Assembly (NCBI RefSeq): GCF_017745675.1
Contig: NZ_JAFLJM010000001.1
Location: forward strand, 62,001-126,000
Reading direction: 5' to 3'
DNA: 64,000 nucleotides
DNA from: Alkalihalobacillus sp. BA299
GTDB lineage: Bacteria > Bacillota > Bacilli > Bacillales > Bacillaceae_F
Shown here: positions 18,150 through 27,458 of the stretch, piece after piece
Layout: each line of letters starts with the position of its first letter
How positions within the stretch are numbered: the first letter of the stretch is position 1
Translations under genes and position numbers: made by a program
The notes under the pieces: model-generated
What the model was told of the DNA's origin: nothing
Seen by the model: the letters and a program-made list of their open reading frames with translations, nothing else
Database searches by the model: none

Positions 18150-18932
18150 TTGAACTATAGAAATAAAAGTTTAGAAAAAACCTTTGAAATCATTGAAGCT
18201 CTCAGTATTTCGCCATTAACACCTTCTGATTTATCCAAAAACCTTGGGATTAACCGAAGTACACTACATAGGTTTTTACAAAATTTAGAAGAACTTGAAT
18301 ATGTAGAGAAACTTCCAGATCATCGAATAAGACTCTCTCATCGTTTTATCCGGATAGGTCTGCAAGCGCAAACCCATTTCAATTTTTTAACGATTGCTAA
18401 GCCATTTATGAAAGCGTTTGCTGATAGGGTTGGAGAAAGTGTTCTAATTGCATCTTTCAATGGGAAAAAGGTTACTTATTTAGAGAAAGAAGAAAGCTCA
18501 CAAACGGTGCGAATTGTTGTAGAAGCGGGGAGTCAATCACCTCCTTATACCGTTGCATCTGGGAAGTTGCTTTTATCAGAACTTTCCGAAAAGGATCTGA
18601 ATCAGTTTTTAAAGCGAACTACTCTTAAACCATATACCAAAAATACGATCACTGAAGAAGAAGAATTAAGAAAAGAATTAAAAAAAATTAAGGAACAAGA
18701 GTACGCTATTGATCACGAAGAGTATGAGTTAGGATTAAAAGGGTTTGCTTGTCCGATTCGCGATGTAAGTGGCAGTACAATTGGCGCGCTATGTGTAGCT
18801 GGTGTTTCCTTGCGCTTCGATGAAAAGAAGACGTTTGAAACCATTGAGTTACTGAAGCATTATTCAAGTGAAATATCTATGCAGTTAGGTTACCAAGGGT
18901 ATCACACTACTATTAGTGGTGATCAAAAATAA
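18150..18932 (+). CDS. IclR family transcriptional regulator
   Basis: A 260-residue IclR-type regulator. The N-terminal winged helix-turn-helix spans about residues 8-65 (LTPSDLSKNLGINRSTLHRF); the C-terminal effector domain follows, with the usual ASGKLLLSEL and GFACPIRDVSGSTIGALCVA segments. IclR proteins bind a small carboxylic acid and repress or activate a neighbouring catabolic operon, which fits the TRAP and acyl-CoA genes downstream. AGGGGG favours the TTG at 18150 over the GTG at 18144. It ends 25 nt before dctP. Confidence 0.92.
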   Translation: MNYRNKSLEKTFEIIEALSISPLTPSDLSKNLGINRSTLHRFLQNLEELEYVEKLPDHRIRLSHRFIRIGLQAQTHFNFLTIAKPFMKAFADRVGESVLIASFNGKKVTYLEKEESSQTVRIVVEAGSQSPPYTVASGKLLLSELSEKDLNQFLKRTTLKPYTKNTITEEEELRKELKKIKEQEYAIDHEEYELGLKGFACPIRDVSGSTIGALCVAGVSLRFDEKKTFETIELLKHYSSEISMQLGYQGYHTTISGDQK

Positions 18933-18957
18933 AAAATTTCTAAAAGGGGGAAGAGTC

Positions 18958-19995
18958 ATGAAAAAGTTATTCATGATGTTCTTAATGGTAGCGCTTTCAA
19001 TCGCGCTAGTTGCTTGTGGAGGTAACGATGAAACAGGTGGAGAAGATTCACAAGACACAGGTTCTACTGGAGATGAAGAAAAGGAAAGTTATGATTTAAA
19101 GATGTCTGTTACAGTAGGTAATTCTTCTACTTGGTTTATTGCAGCAGAAAAATTAGCAGAAGATGTAGCCGAAGCATCAGATGGTCGTATTCAAATTTCA
19201 GTATTTCCAAATGAGCAATTATCTGGTGGAGATAGTGGCGCTGGGGTAGAGCAAGTAATGAATGGAACAACGGACATGTCTTACCATTCTACAATCATCT
19301 ACTCAATCATGGATGAAAGATTAGGAGTTTTAAGTGCACCATTCTTATTTGCAAACCTTGAAGAAACAGATGTTGCTTTAGCTGGTGAAGGTGGAGAAGC
19401 GATCAAAGAAATTATCCGTGAAAATGGAGTAGAAACATTAGGTTTTGGACAAAATGGTTTCCGTCAATTAACGAATAGTAAACAACCAGTTCAATCTCCA
19501 GAAGACCTTAAAAATTTGAAAGTCCGTATTCCAGGGATCAGCATGTATACAGATTTATGGAGAGAATTTGGAGCAGATCCGACAGCGATGACATTCTCTG
19601 AAGTGTTTACAGCACTACAACAAGGAACAATTGATGGTCAAGAAAACCCAATCGACGTTATTCACTCTGCTCAATTAGCAGAAGTACAAAAGTATATTAC
19701 AATGTGGAACTACTCGTATGACCCATTAATTTTAGGAATAAATAAAGAGTTATTTGACTCTATGAGTGAAGAAGATCAAGAGATTTTAAGAAATGCAGCT
19801 GCTGATGCAAATGCGTACCAAATCCAAATGGCACGTGATAAAGAAGCAGAACAAATTGAAGAGTTAAAAGCTGCCGGTATGGAATTCTATGAGCCTACTG
19901 AAGCAGATATAGAAGCATTCCGTCAAGTAGTTGAGCCAATTTATGAAAAATATGAAAGCGTTTGGGGAGCAGACTTGTTAAATACTTTCCGTTAA
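18958..19995 (+). CDS. dctP: TRAP transporter substrate-binding lipoprotein (DctP)
   Basis: A 345-residue DctP-type receptor with lipobox ALVACGG and an acidic linker. The mature domain shows ADPTAMTFSEVFTALQQGTI and DGQENPIDVI, the family core that holds the Arg-carboxylate contact (VRIPG just before). It captures an organic acid for the DctQM carrier encoded next. An upstream in-frame ATG at 18916 inside the iclR gene is rejected because AGGGGGAAG stands before 18958. The 175-nt spacer to dctQ folds strongly, so dctP may be made in excess. Confidence 0.95.
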   Translation: MKKLFMMFLMVALSIALVACGGNDETGGEDSQDTGSTGDEEKESYDLKMSVTVGNSSTWFIAAEKLAEDVAEASDGRIQISVFPNEQLSGGDSGAGVEQVMNGTTDMSYHSTIIYSIMDERLGVLSAPFLFANLEETDVALAGEGGEAIKEIIRENGVETLGFGQNGFRQLTNSKQPVQSPEDLKNLKVRIPGISMYTDLWREFGADPTAMTFSEVFTALQQGTIDGQENPIDVIHSAQLAEVQKYITMWNYSYDPLILGINKELFDSMSEEDQEILRNAAADANAYQIQMARDKEAEQIEELKAAGMEFYEPTEADIEAFRQVVEPIYEKYESVWGADLLNTFR

Positions 19996-20009
19996 AAAGA
20001 GGTTGAGAG

Positions 20010-20127
20010 AAGGGTGACTTAATAGTTGAGTGCTAGGCATCTATAACACGATACAGCTGGTGCTGAGGTAATGAAGTGAACTAAGTATCGTGTGTGGAGA
20101 GCTTGGTACTCATGGGTCACCTTTTTT
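20010..20127 (+). ncRNA. three-tier hairpin between dctP and dctQM, attenuator candidate
   Basis: Three stacked stems: GGTGAC/GTCACC (20013-20018 with 20116-20121), GAGTGCTAGGC/GCTTGGTACTC (20028-20038 with 20101-20111, with G-U pairs), and the perfect ACACGATAC/GTATCGTGT (20046-20054 with 20085-20093). TTTTTT follows at 20122. It looks like a long terminator or RNA-stabilising structure that would lower dctQM relative to dctP. It does not show T-box sequence motifs. Confidence 0.6.
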
Positions 20128-20170
20128 AAAAAATACCGCATACAGACAAATCTGAAGGGAGTGTACACAA

Positions 20171-20662
20171 ATGAGCCGTATTCTTACCTTTGTAGAATAT
20201 ACATTGGTTGTATTTGCTTTAGGTACGATGTCCATCATCACATTTGCTAATGTACTATCACGATATTTTCTTAGTTCTTCCATTTCGTTTACAGAAGAGA
20301 TTACAGTAAATCTATTTGTGCTATTAACCTTTGTTGGTGCTTCTATAGGGGTAAAGCGTGGTGCTCATTTAGGCTTCAGTTTAATTTTTGATAACGCACA
20401 AGGTGTTTTGAAAGCATTTCTGACTGTCTTAGTTGCATTGCTTACGGTGTTATTCTTTAGCGCTGTTGCGTATTTCGGTTTTGACATGATGATGTCGCAA
20501 ATTGAAAGAAATCGTATGACACCAGCATTAGGTTGGCCGCAGTGGATCTTTACATCGATGATGCCACTAGGTTCCTTGCTATGTATTATCCGTATTATTG
20601 AAGCTACAATTCTATCATTCAAAAAAGATTCACTAAATAGAGAGGGGGACACAACTTTATGA
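20171..20662 (+). CDS. dctQ: TRAP transporter small permease subunit (DctQ)
   Basis: A 163-residue membrane protein with four expected helices. NVLSRYFLSSSISFTEEITV near residue 30 is the hallmark of DctQ proteins, and GLGWPQW-like text (LGWPQWIFTSMMPLG) marks the last helices. It forms the membrane complex with DctM for sodium-driven organic acid uptake. AAGGGAG lies before the ATG. The stop overlaps the dctM ATG by four bases (ATGA). Confidence 0.93.
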   Translation: MSRILTFVEYTLVVFALGTMSIITFANVLSRYFLSSSISFTEEITVNLFVLLTFVGASIGVKRGAHLGFSLIFDNAQGVLKAFLTVLVALLTVLFFSAVAYFGFDMMMSQIERNRMTPALGWPQWIFTSMMPLGSLLCIIRIIEATILSFKKDSLNREGDTTL

Positions 20663-21996
20663 CGGCTATACTTTTATTTGGTCTCTTTTTCATACTAGTG
20701 TTTCTCAATGTTCCGGTAGCGATTTCACTGGGATTAGCTTCAATTGTTATCTTATTTTTAGATAACGGATTAACTTCATTAGGTTTATTACCAAGTGTCA
20801 TGTATGCAACGATTTCTTCTTTTACTTTACTTGCGATCCCGTTTTTCATTTTAGCCGGTGTCATCATGGAATATGCGGGGATCTCTAAACGGTTAATTGA
20901 TTTTGCGAATGTTTGTGTAGGACACAGAAAAAATGGAATCGTGTTAGTTACTGTCATTACAGCCTTGTTCTTTGCGGCAATTTCAGGATCAGGTCCTGCG
21001 ACAGTAGCGGCAATTGGAGCGATTTTAATTCCAGCATTAGTTAAAAACGGTTATCCAAAAAATATTGCTGCTGGACTTATCGCTAGTTCTGGATCCATTG
21101 GTATTATCATTCCTCCTAGTATTGCCTTTATCGTATTTGCGGTCGTTGCTAACGACATCGTCCCGATTACGATTAGTCGTCTATTTATCGCTGGTATCAT
21201 TCCAGGGCTACTTCTTGCTGTCGCATTAGTTGTCGCGTCCATGTTTGTGAAGCGAACGAATGTAACTCAAGATGTTAAAGCAATGGATTCAGAAGTAGCA
21301 GCAACGCTCAATTTAGGGAAGAAAAGTTCAAGCAAAGAAATTGCGTCTGCTTTTTATAAAGCGATTTGGGGCCTTTTGATCCCAATTATTATTTTAGGTG
21401 GAATTTACGGTGGGATTTTTACGCCGACAGAAGCAGCTGCTGTAGCCGTTTTCTATGCACTTATTGTAGGTCTATTTATCTACCGTGATTTAAAGCTGAA
21501 ACATCTAAAGAATATTTTTATTGATGCTTCAGTCCAAACAGCTGTCGTTATGCTCATAGTAGGTGCGGCTTCCATTTTTTCTTACATTATTACAACACAG
21601 CGAATTGCCCAGACGATTTCAGAAGCGATGTTATCTGTCACTGAAAATAAAATATTAATTTTATTAATGGTTACAGTTATTTTACTTATTATTGGTGCAT
21701 TTATTGATGCGATATCCGCTTTCTACTTACTTGTACCTATTTTATTACCGATTATGTTGCATATAGGTGTTGATCCTACAACGTTCGGTGTTTTCATGAC
21801 CGTTAACTTGGCGATAGGGTTATTTACACCGCCAGTAGGATTAAATTTATATGTCGCAAGTGGAATAGCCAGGATTTCATTAAAAGATATAACGAAAGGA
21901 ACGATACCGTTTCTTATCGCCTCAATCATTGTCCTACTACTTATTACGTATATACCAGCATTATCGAATTGGTTACCAGATTTACTAGGGATGTAG
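20659..21996 (+). CDS. dctM: TRAP transporter large permease subunit (DctM)
   Basis: A 445-residue carrier of the DctM family with about 12 membrane helices. Family landmarks: LAIPFFILAGVIMEYAGISK, SGSGPATVAAIGAI, GSIGIIIPPSIAF and FTPTEAAAVAVFYAL. It is the ion-coupled translocating subunit for the solute delivered by DctP. Translationally coupled to dctQ. Followed after 39 nt by the dehydrogenase gene of the same operon. Confidence 0.95.
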   Translation: MTAILLFGLFFILVFLNVPVAISLGLASIVILFLDNGLTSLGLLPSVMYATISSFTLLAIPFFILAGVIMEYAGISKRLIDFANVCVGHRKNGIVLVTVITALFFAAISGSGPATVAAIGAILIPALVKNGYPKNIAAGLIASSGSIGIIIPPSIAFIVFAVVANDIVPITISRLFIAGIIPGLLLAVALVVASMFVKRTNVTQDVKAMDSEVAATLNLGKKSSSKEIASAFYKAIWGLLIPIIILGGIYGGIFTPTEAAAVAVFYALIVGLFIYRDLKLKHLKNIFIDASVQTAVVMLIVGAASIFSYIITTQRIAQTISEAMLSVTENKILILLMVTVILLIIGAFIDAISAFYLLVPILLPIMLHIGVDPTTFGVFMTVNLAIGLFTPPVGLNLYVASGIARISLKDITKGTIPFLIASIIVLLLITYIPALSNWLPDLLGM

Positions 21997-22035
21997 TAAC
22001 TATTTTAAAAACAAACAGTGAAGGGAGATTTTATA

Positions 22036-22806
22036 ATGAAACGACTAGAAAATAGAGTATCAATTGTTACTGGAGCCGCACGAGGAATCGGTGCTGCAGC
22101 AGCTAAGGCACTAGCAAGAGAAGGGTCTCACATTGTGTTAATAGATGTACTAGAATGTGAAACAACAAAGCAAGAAATTAATGAATTGAACCAAGAAGTA
22201 GAAGTATTTATTCATAATATTGATATTAAGGAAAGAGGACTCGTTGAAGGGGTTGTCAATCAAACAGTAGAACATTTTGGCCGTATTGATGTCGTTGTTA
22301 ACAATGCGGGCACATGCTCAAGGCTTGACCTGGAGCATATGACAGATGAAATGTGGTTTAGAGATATTGATACGAATTTACGAGGAACGTTCTTGTTTAC
22401 CCAAGCGGCAATCTATCCACATATGAAAAATCAAGGCTCAGGAAAAATTATTAACATTAGTTCCATTTCTGGAATTATGGGTGGTCCGATTTCTGGGACT
22501 AAAGCAGAAAATGGCGAAAGTGGTCGTTCGGGCCCAGCGTATGCTGCTTCAAAAGGTGGGGTAATTGCATTAACGAAGTGGGTAGCTAAAGAAGTAGGAG
22601 AACATGGTATTTGTTGTAATAGTATCGCACCTGGTCCGATTGAAACCGAGATTACTAAGGGAATGAATTATAAATTAGATCAACCAATCCAAAAGATGGG
22701 TGTACCAGAAGATATTGCAGAGGCTGTTGTATATTTAGCTTCTCCAGGAGCTGACTATGTAACGGGGCAAGTATTAAAAGTTTGTGGTGGTTCAGCCATA
22801 GGCTAA
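22036..22806 (+). CDS. short-chain dehydrogenase/reductase
   Basis: A 256-residue classical SDR. Cofactor motif TGAARGIGAA at the N-terminus, NNAG, the catalytic serine segment (INISSISG) and YAASK with Y169 and K173. C-terminal GADYVTGQVLKVCGGSAIG is typical. It should oxidise a hydroxyl, perhaps a beta-hydroxy acid, to the ketone later cut by the thiolase. The GTG six codons upstream lacks a ribosome site; AAGGGAG fits the ATG at 22036. Its counterpart in the second operon is a deletion pseudogene. Confidence 0.9.
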   Translation: MKRLENRVSIVTGAARGIGAAAAKALAREGSHIVLIDVLECETTKQEINELNQEVEVFIHNIDIKERGLVEGVVNQTVEHFGRIDVVVNNAGTCSRLDLEHMTDEMWFRDIDTNLRGTFLFTQAAIYPHMKNQGSGKIINISSISGIMGGPISGTKAENGESGRSGPAYAASKGGVIALTKWVAKEVGEHGICCNSIAPGPIETEITKGMNYKLDQPIQKMGVPEDIAEAVVYLASPGADYVTGQVLKVCGGSAIG

Positions 22807-22864
22807 AGTTTTCTTAAGGTTGATGTTTCATGCTATTAAATCTATCAACAGGAGAGGTGGAAGG

Positions 22865-23332
22865 ATGACGAGAAAAAATCACTCCTATCCGACTGAAGCA
22901 GGTAAAGTCATTTTTGGATCTTTAACTGCTGGCACTGATTTGATTGAGGGGATACTTGAAGAATGTAGAAAACAACAAATTTCTTCAGGGATGGTTACTT
23001 GTATTGGTTCTCTGAAAGAAGTAGGTTATGTTCTTTTTGAAACGAAAAACAATCATCCAACAGGCTATGGAAAACAAATTACAATCAAAAATCCAGTCGA
23101 ACTCATACATTGTACAGGATTTATTTGTGAAGATGAAAACGGGGAATTAGATATTCATCTCCACGGGCTGGTGACAGAAGAGACTGGGAAGATTAGCGGT
23201 GGACATTTTCTAAAAGGGGTAAATCCTACACTGATAACAATTGAATTCACAATTGTTTGCGGGAATGAAATTAAAGCCGTTCGCGAGTATGATGAAGAAT
23301 TAACGTTTAAGGTTATTAACTATAGTAGGTAG
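22865..23332 (+). CDS. PPC/DUF296-domain protein, copy 1
   Basis: A 155-residue protein made of one PPC (DUF296) domain. It has GSLTAGTDLIEGILEEC and, later, DIHLHGLV and GGHF: histidines of the kind that bind a metal in bacterial stand-alone PPC proteins. In archaea and bacteria the domain forms trimers; the role is not known. Encoded directly before an acyl-CoA ligase in both operons of this window, so it probably serves that pathway, perhaps as a substrate or product handler. GGAGAGGTGGAAGG fixes the start at 22865 rather than 22820. Confidence 0.75.
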   Translation: MTRKNHSYPTEAGKVIFGSLTAGTDLIEGILEECRKQQISSGMVTCIGSLKEVGYVLFETKNNHPTGYGKQITIKNPVELIHCTGFICEDENGELDIHLHGLVTEETGKISGGHFLKGVNPTLITIEFTIVCGNEIKAVREYDEELTFKVINYSR

Positions 23333-23351
23333 CTGTTAGGGGGTAGAAGAA

Positions 23352-24833
23352 ATGGAAACATTGGGGGCTCTAGCACGAAAAACATTGGTTCAGCATGGAG
23401 ATAAGCCAGCGATTAAAGATTCGCGTGGGACTATAACGTTTGCTCAGCTTAAAAGAAATACTTGCCAACTCGCTCATGCATTATTAAATGAAGGGTTATC
23501 AAAAGGGGACCGTGTTGCGATACTCATGTCAAACCGACGTGAACACGTAGAATTAGATATTGCCATCGCATTAACAGGTTTAATTAAAGTACCGATTAAT
23601 TATCGTCTCCATCCGAAAGAGTTCGATTATATTGTGGAAAGTTCAGGGGCAGCTTTTTTAATTGGGGAAGCGAATTTGTTAGAAAGTGTAACTGTTCCTA
23701 TTAAAAAATTAGATGTAGATGAAGAGTATGAAGTGTTCATTAGTGGCCAAAAAGACGAGTTTCCTAACGTTGAAGTAGGAGAAGATGATTTATTTGCCTT
23801 GATGTATACTTCAGGGACAACGGGCAAACCAAAAGGTGGCATGCTGACGCATCGCAATATGCTGTCAGGTGCTCTTTCATTAAATATGGTTTGTAATATC
23901 ACATACGGAGATATTATTGGTCATGTTGCACCATTAACCCACGGTAGTAATTTTCTATCACAATGTGCATTATTCTTCGGCTTAAAACAAGTCATTTTTA
24001 ATAAGTTTGACCCAAAAGAATTTATCGATGATCTGGAAAGAGAACAAATTTCGATTATCTTTTTAGTACCAACATTAGTAAATATCATGATCCACGAGGA
24101 AAACTTTGATCCTAACAAATTACGATATATCAAGTCGATTAACATGGCAGGGGCACCAATGGCCGTAGAAAAGTTGAATAAAGCCTTATCATTATTAGGG
24201 CCTAAGCTTGCTGAAACTTATGGACTAGTTGAAGCGCCATTAACGATTACGATGATGCCAAAAGATGAGTTAGCGAGTAAACCAGACTCTTGTGGGGCCA
24301 TTGGTCCGTTTGTTGAAGTTCGAGTTGTCGATGAAAGTGGGAAAGAAGTGCCTTATGGGGAAATTGGAGAAGTTACATGTAAAGGCTCTCTTGTCATGAA
24401 AGGGTACTGGAATAACGAAAAGGCCACGAATGAAACATTAAAAGACGGATGGTTGTACACGGGAGATTTGGGGTGGATCGACGAAAAAGGCTATTTGCGA
24501 TTAGTCGACCGAGCAAAAGATATGATCATAACAGGAGGCTTAAACGTCTATCCTCGTGAAGTAGAAGAAGTGTTAAACCAACACCCAGATGTAAAAGAAA
24601 CTTGTGTATTTGGTGTACCTGATGAAAAATGGGGCGAGAGTATTTATGCCCATGTCGTCTTAAGTGACGAAACGAAACAAGTCAGTGAAGACGAGTTAAT
24701 TGAGCTTTGTAAAAATAATCTAGCAAGCTTTAAAAAACCACGTAGAATAGAGATAGTTAAAGAACTACCGAAAAATAGCTACGGGAAAATTTTACGAAAA
24801 ACATTGCGCGATCAATATCAATTACAGGGGTGA
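23352..24833 (+). CDS. acyl-CoA synthetase (AMP-binding), copy 1
   Basis: A 493-residue adenylate-forming ligase that activates a carboxylic acid to its CoA thioester. The P-loop MYTSGTTGKPKG starts at residue 151; AETYGLVEAP, YTGDLGW and the hinge/C-terminal lysine region (ELPKNSYGKILRK) follow. It is full length. About 85-90% identical by eye to the copy at 30011, but differing at many silent sites. GGGGGTAGAAGAA precedes the ATG. It stops 5 nt before the thiolase ATG. Confidence 0.93.
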   Translation: METLGALARKTLVQHGDKPAIKDSRGTITFAQLKRNTCQLAHALLNEGLSKGDRVAILMSNRREHVELDIAIALTGLIKVPINYRLHPKEFDYIVESSGAAFLIGEANLLESVTVPIKKLDVDEEYEVFISGQKDEFPNVEVGEDDLFALMYTSGTTGKPKGGMLTHRNMLSGALSLNMVCNITYGDIIGHVAPLTHGSNFLSQCALFFGLKQVIFNKFDPKEFIDDLEREQISIIFLVPTLVNIMIHEENFDPNKLRYIKSINMAGAPMAVEKLNKALSLLGPKLAETYGLVEAPLTITMMPKDELASKPDSCGAIGPFVEVRVVDESGKEVPYGEIGEVTCKGSLVMKGYWNNEKATNETLKDGWLYTGDLGWIDEKGYLRLVDRAKDMIITGGLNVYPREVEEVLNQHPDVKETCVFGVPDEKWGESIYAHVVLSDETKQVSEDELIELCKNNLASFKKPRRIEIVKELPKNSYGKILRKTLRDQYQLQG

Positions 24834-24838
24834 AGGCA

Positions 24839-25975
24839 ATGTCTACGGTATCTGTCATCGGAAGAGGTATAACGACATTTGGTAGAAAAGAAGAATCGAT
24901 CAAATCAATGGTTGTTAAAGCATGTCGAGAAGCACTAGTTGAAGCAGGTAAACCTAAAGTCGATGCGGTGTTTGTTGGGAATTTCTCATCAGGACCACTT
25001 GCGAGTCAGGAAATCTTAGGCTCCATAATTACGAATGAGCTTGGCTTAGGCAGTATTCCTGCAGTTAAAACAGAAGGTGCTTGTGCATCAGGAGGAATTG
25101 CCTTTCGCCAAGCGTATCAGCTTGTGAAAGCAGGAGAATATGATACGGTATTAGTTGCCGGTGTTGAAAAAATGACGGGTATGGATACGGAAACGGTTAC
25201 AAAAGCGATTAATTACGCGATGGATAATGAGTCCAATGAAGGGGCATCGGGTCTGACATTTCCTGGGTTCTTTGGCGTTTTAGCACACCGTTATATGTAT
25301 GAATACGGGATGGAGAGAAAACACCTAGCGATGGTTGCACTAAAAAACCGCAACTATGCGATTTCTAATCCTATTGCCCAATTTAAAAAAGAAACGACAC
25401 TTGAGGAAATTATGAATGCAAAGCCAATCACAGACCCACTTGGACTTTTTGATTGCTCCCCGATTTCTGATGGGGCCGCAGCTGTAGTCATTCAAAAAGG
25501 AGACCATGGGGTTCGTATCATTTCTTCTGGGCAAGCATCTGGTACACCGCTCATGCAAGAGGTAGAAGATCTTCTACATATATCTGCGACTAATCAGGCG
25601 GCAAAAAGAGCTTATGAAGCGGCTGGAATTGGACCAGAAGATATCGATGTCGTTGAATTGCATGATTGCTTCTCAATGACAGAAATTATTGCCATTGAAG
25701 AGTTAGGTTTTTTTGAAAAAGGGAAAGGTTGGGAAGCACTCGAACAAGGTTTAACGCAGCACGGGGGAAAAGTACCTGTGAATACGAGTGGTGGTTTATT
25801 ATCCAAAGGACATCCGATCGGAGCAACTGGAATTGCTCAAATTGTGCAAATCGTTGACCAACTCAACGGAAGAGCGTGTAACCAAGTAGAAGGTGCACAA
25901 ATCGGGTTAGCTCAAAATTTAGGTGGAACGGGTGCATATTCCCTCGTCCATATTTTTAGCAAAAAAGGAGTGTAA
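24839..25975 (+). CDS. SCP-x-type thiolase, copy 1
   Basis: A 378-residue thiolase. Nucleophile C82 lies in EGACASGGIAFRQA; HDCFS and NTSGGLLSKGHPIGATG give the active-site histidines. The SKGHP form and the DUF35 partner gene mark the SCP-x-like branch, which cleaves beta-ketoacyl-CoA or acts as acyltransferase. The GTG at 24830 overlaps the previous stop; GTGAAGG fits the ATG at 24839. Almost identical to the copy at 31956 except in its first 120 nt. Confidence 0.92.
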   Translation: MSTVSVIGRGITTFGRKEESIKSMVVKACREALVEAGKPKVDAVFVGNFSSGPLASQEILGSIITNELGLGSIPAVKTEGACASGGIAFRQAYQLVKAGEYDTVLVAGVEKMTGMDTETVTKAINYAMDNESNEGASGLTFPGFFGVLAHRYMYEYGMERKHLAMVALKNRNYAISNPIAQFKKETTLEEIMNAKPITDPLGLFDCSPISDGAAAVVIQKGDHGVRIISSGQASGTPLMQEVEDLLHISATNQAAKRAYEAAGIGPEDIDVVELHDCFSMTEIIAIEELGFFEKGKGWEALEQGLTQHGGKVPVNTSGGLLSKGHPIGATGIAQIVQIVDQLNGRACNQVEGAQIGLAQNLGGTGAYSLVHIFSKKGV

Positions 25976-26154
25976 CCAATGAAGCTTCCAGTAAAAAAAT
26001 GTAAACAGTGCCAATCGATCTTATATACGAGTAAATATCACTGTACAACCTGCTACTCCGATGAATTAGAGCAGACAGAAATTGACGGAAAAGGAAAAGT
26101 CTATTCGTACACAAAAATTCATGCAGCACCAAAACAGTTTGCAGGTCAAGCTCC
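24962..26154 (+). repeat. long direct repeat, copy 1 (gene-conversion tract)
   Basis: About 1.19 kb nearly identical to 32079-33271 with a constant offset of 7117 and roughly 20 differences by eye. Identity falls sharply on both sides: within the first 120 nt of the thiolase gene and inside the DUF35 gene after GCAGGTCAAGCTCC. Confidence 0.85.
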
Positions 26155-26302
26155 TTATTTCGTCATCCTTGTTCATTTAGATCAAGGATTAAAAGTGACA
26201 GGGAGGTTCAATGGTAATAATGTACAAATCGATAAAGCTGTCGAATTGGATGAAATTAAAGATCGAGCTTACTTCTTTAAAGAGGTAGGTACCGATGGAT
26301 AG
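25979..26302 (+). CDS. DUF35 OB-fold/zinc-ribbon protein, copy 1
   Basis: A 107-residue acyl-CoA-associated DUF35 protein: N-terminal rubredoxin-like zinc ribbon (CKQC, then CTTC after 16 residues) and an OB-fold (GKGKVYSYTKIH). Such proteins pair with SCP-x thiolases or hydratases and are thought to hand over acyl-CoA. Starts 3 nt after the thiolase stop. A 14-bp perfect hairpin follows the stop. Confidence 0.88.
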   Translation: MKLPVKKCKQCQSILYTSKYHCTTCYSDELEQTEIDGKGKVYSYTKIHAAPKQFAGQAPYFVILVHLDQGLKVTGRFNGNNVQIDKAVELDEIKDRAYFFKEVGTDG

Positions 26303-26351
26303 TATATTAACTAAAAGTGCATTAATTCAAATATAATCTCTTATCGGATCT

Positions 26352-26386
26352 ATAAATAGAAGGGGAAAAACGCCCCTTCTATTTAT
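26352..26386 (+). terminator. hairpin after DUF35 copy 1
   Basis: Perfect 14-bp arms ATAAATAGAAGGGG (26352-26365) and CCCCTTCTATTTAT (26373-26386) with a 7-nt loop. No T-run beyond the stem on this strand, so it may be a partial terminator or a stabiliser before the carrier gene. Confidence 0.55.
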
Positions 26387-26441
26387 GTGAGTACCTAATA
26401 CCTAGCACTAAAATGACATAAAAACATTTAACAAAGGTGGG

Positions 26442-27404
26442 ATGAATATTAAATTTATTAATTCGTTTATTTCAGGAAACCTGCCATTATTAATTATTAT
26501 TGTCGCTTTTCTTACGTATTTATCACCGATTCATTTACAAGTGGCTAGCTGGCTGCCGAGCTTATTGCTTGGCTTAGTTATTTTCTTTACGGGATTATCG
26601 ATGAATGTCGAAGCGATTAAAGAAATGAATTCGAAATATGGGGTTCTAGGTCTTGCTACTTTATTAAAGTGGACGATAACGGTCATTATTTCTATCGCAT
26701 TAGCACATATCTTTTTTTCTTCACGCCCAGAAATTGCTGCGGGTTTTATTTTATCAGGAACAGTTCCAAATGCGACAGCAGCAACGCTTTATACGTTTAT
26801 CGCAGGAGGGAACACATCATTAGTCATTGCTGCATCATTTTTAGATATTATAATTAGTCCAATCATTACGCCCTTAGCATTACTAGGAGTAGGTGGCGAT
26901 AGTGTGACGATATCATTTCTTAACTTGCTGCAATCATTTATTCTTATCGTCATCCTCCCGATTATCGTAGGACTTGTTATGCAGAAAAAGGTACCGCGTT
27001 TAGTGGCAAAGTCAGTCAGTTACACGAAGCTTGGGTCATCGATTACATTGCTGCTCATTATTCATACGATTATCGGGAATGCGAAGAATACGATCTCTTC
27101 TGAACTCATTCTCATTCCAATGATTACAGCAGTCGCTTTTTTACAAGTAGCTCTTCCGATGATCCTCGCGTATCTCATCCTACAGATGAAATGGGTGCCT
27201 ATTGCTGAAGGGGACATTAGAGCAATTATCTTCCATGTTGGCTTATGTAATACAGCTTTAGCTGCGATTTTAGCGATTGAATTTATTAGTGAAATTGCTG
27301 CTTTACCAGCGATCATAAATATGGTCATTAACCTGTCGTTGGGTTCATATTTAGCCAACTATTTATCCAGAAAGAAAATACAATCGGAAGTTCTTGAAAT
27401 GTGA
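26442..27404 (+). CDS. bile acid:sodium symporter (BASS)-type membrane carrier
   Basis: A 320-residue membrane protein with about ten helices. LGLVIFFTGLSMNVEAIKE and FILSGTVPNATAATLYTFIAG are landmarks of the BASS/10TM family, sodium-coupled carriers for organic acids such as pantoate, pyruvate or bile acids. AAAGGTGG abuts the ATG (1 nt), so an ATT six bases on might be the real start. It closes the first acid-catabolic operon. A decayed N-terminal copy follows the second operon at 33670. Confidence 0.85.
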   Translation: MNIKFINSFISGNLPLLIIIVAFLTYLSPIHLQVASWLPSLLLGLVIFFTGLSMNVEAIKEMNSKYGVLGLATLLKWTITVIISIALAHIFFSSRPEIAAGFILSGTVPNATAATLYTFIAGGNTSLVIAASFLDIIISPIITPLALLGVGGDSVTISFLNLLQSFILIVILPIIVGLVMQKKVPRLVAKSVSYTKLGSSITLLLIIHTIIGNAKNTISSELILIPMITAVAFLQVALPMILAYLILQMKWVPIAEGDIRAIIFHVGLCNTALAAILAIEFISEIAALPAIINMVINLSLGSYLANYLSRKKIQSEVLEM

Positions 27405-27458
27405 TGGAAGTAGTGGTGATAACAGTATTAATCAATGAAAAGAGCTTGGAAATAATTG

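Noticed and set aside
18916-18957. Longer N-terminus for the dctP at 18958
   Set aside because: It would put extra charged residues before the lipoprotein signal and lies inside the iclR gene; the strong ribosome site fits 18958.
20010-20127. T-box or other known riboswitch in the dctP-dctQ spacer
   Set aside because: AGGGTGAC superficially resembles a T-box word, but the required T-box sequence and a specifier loop were not found, and it lies inside an operon.
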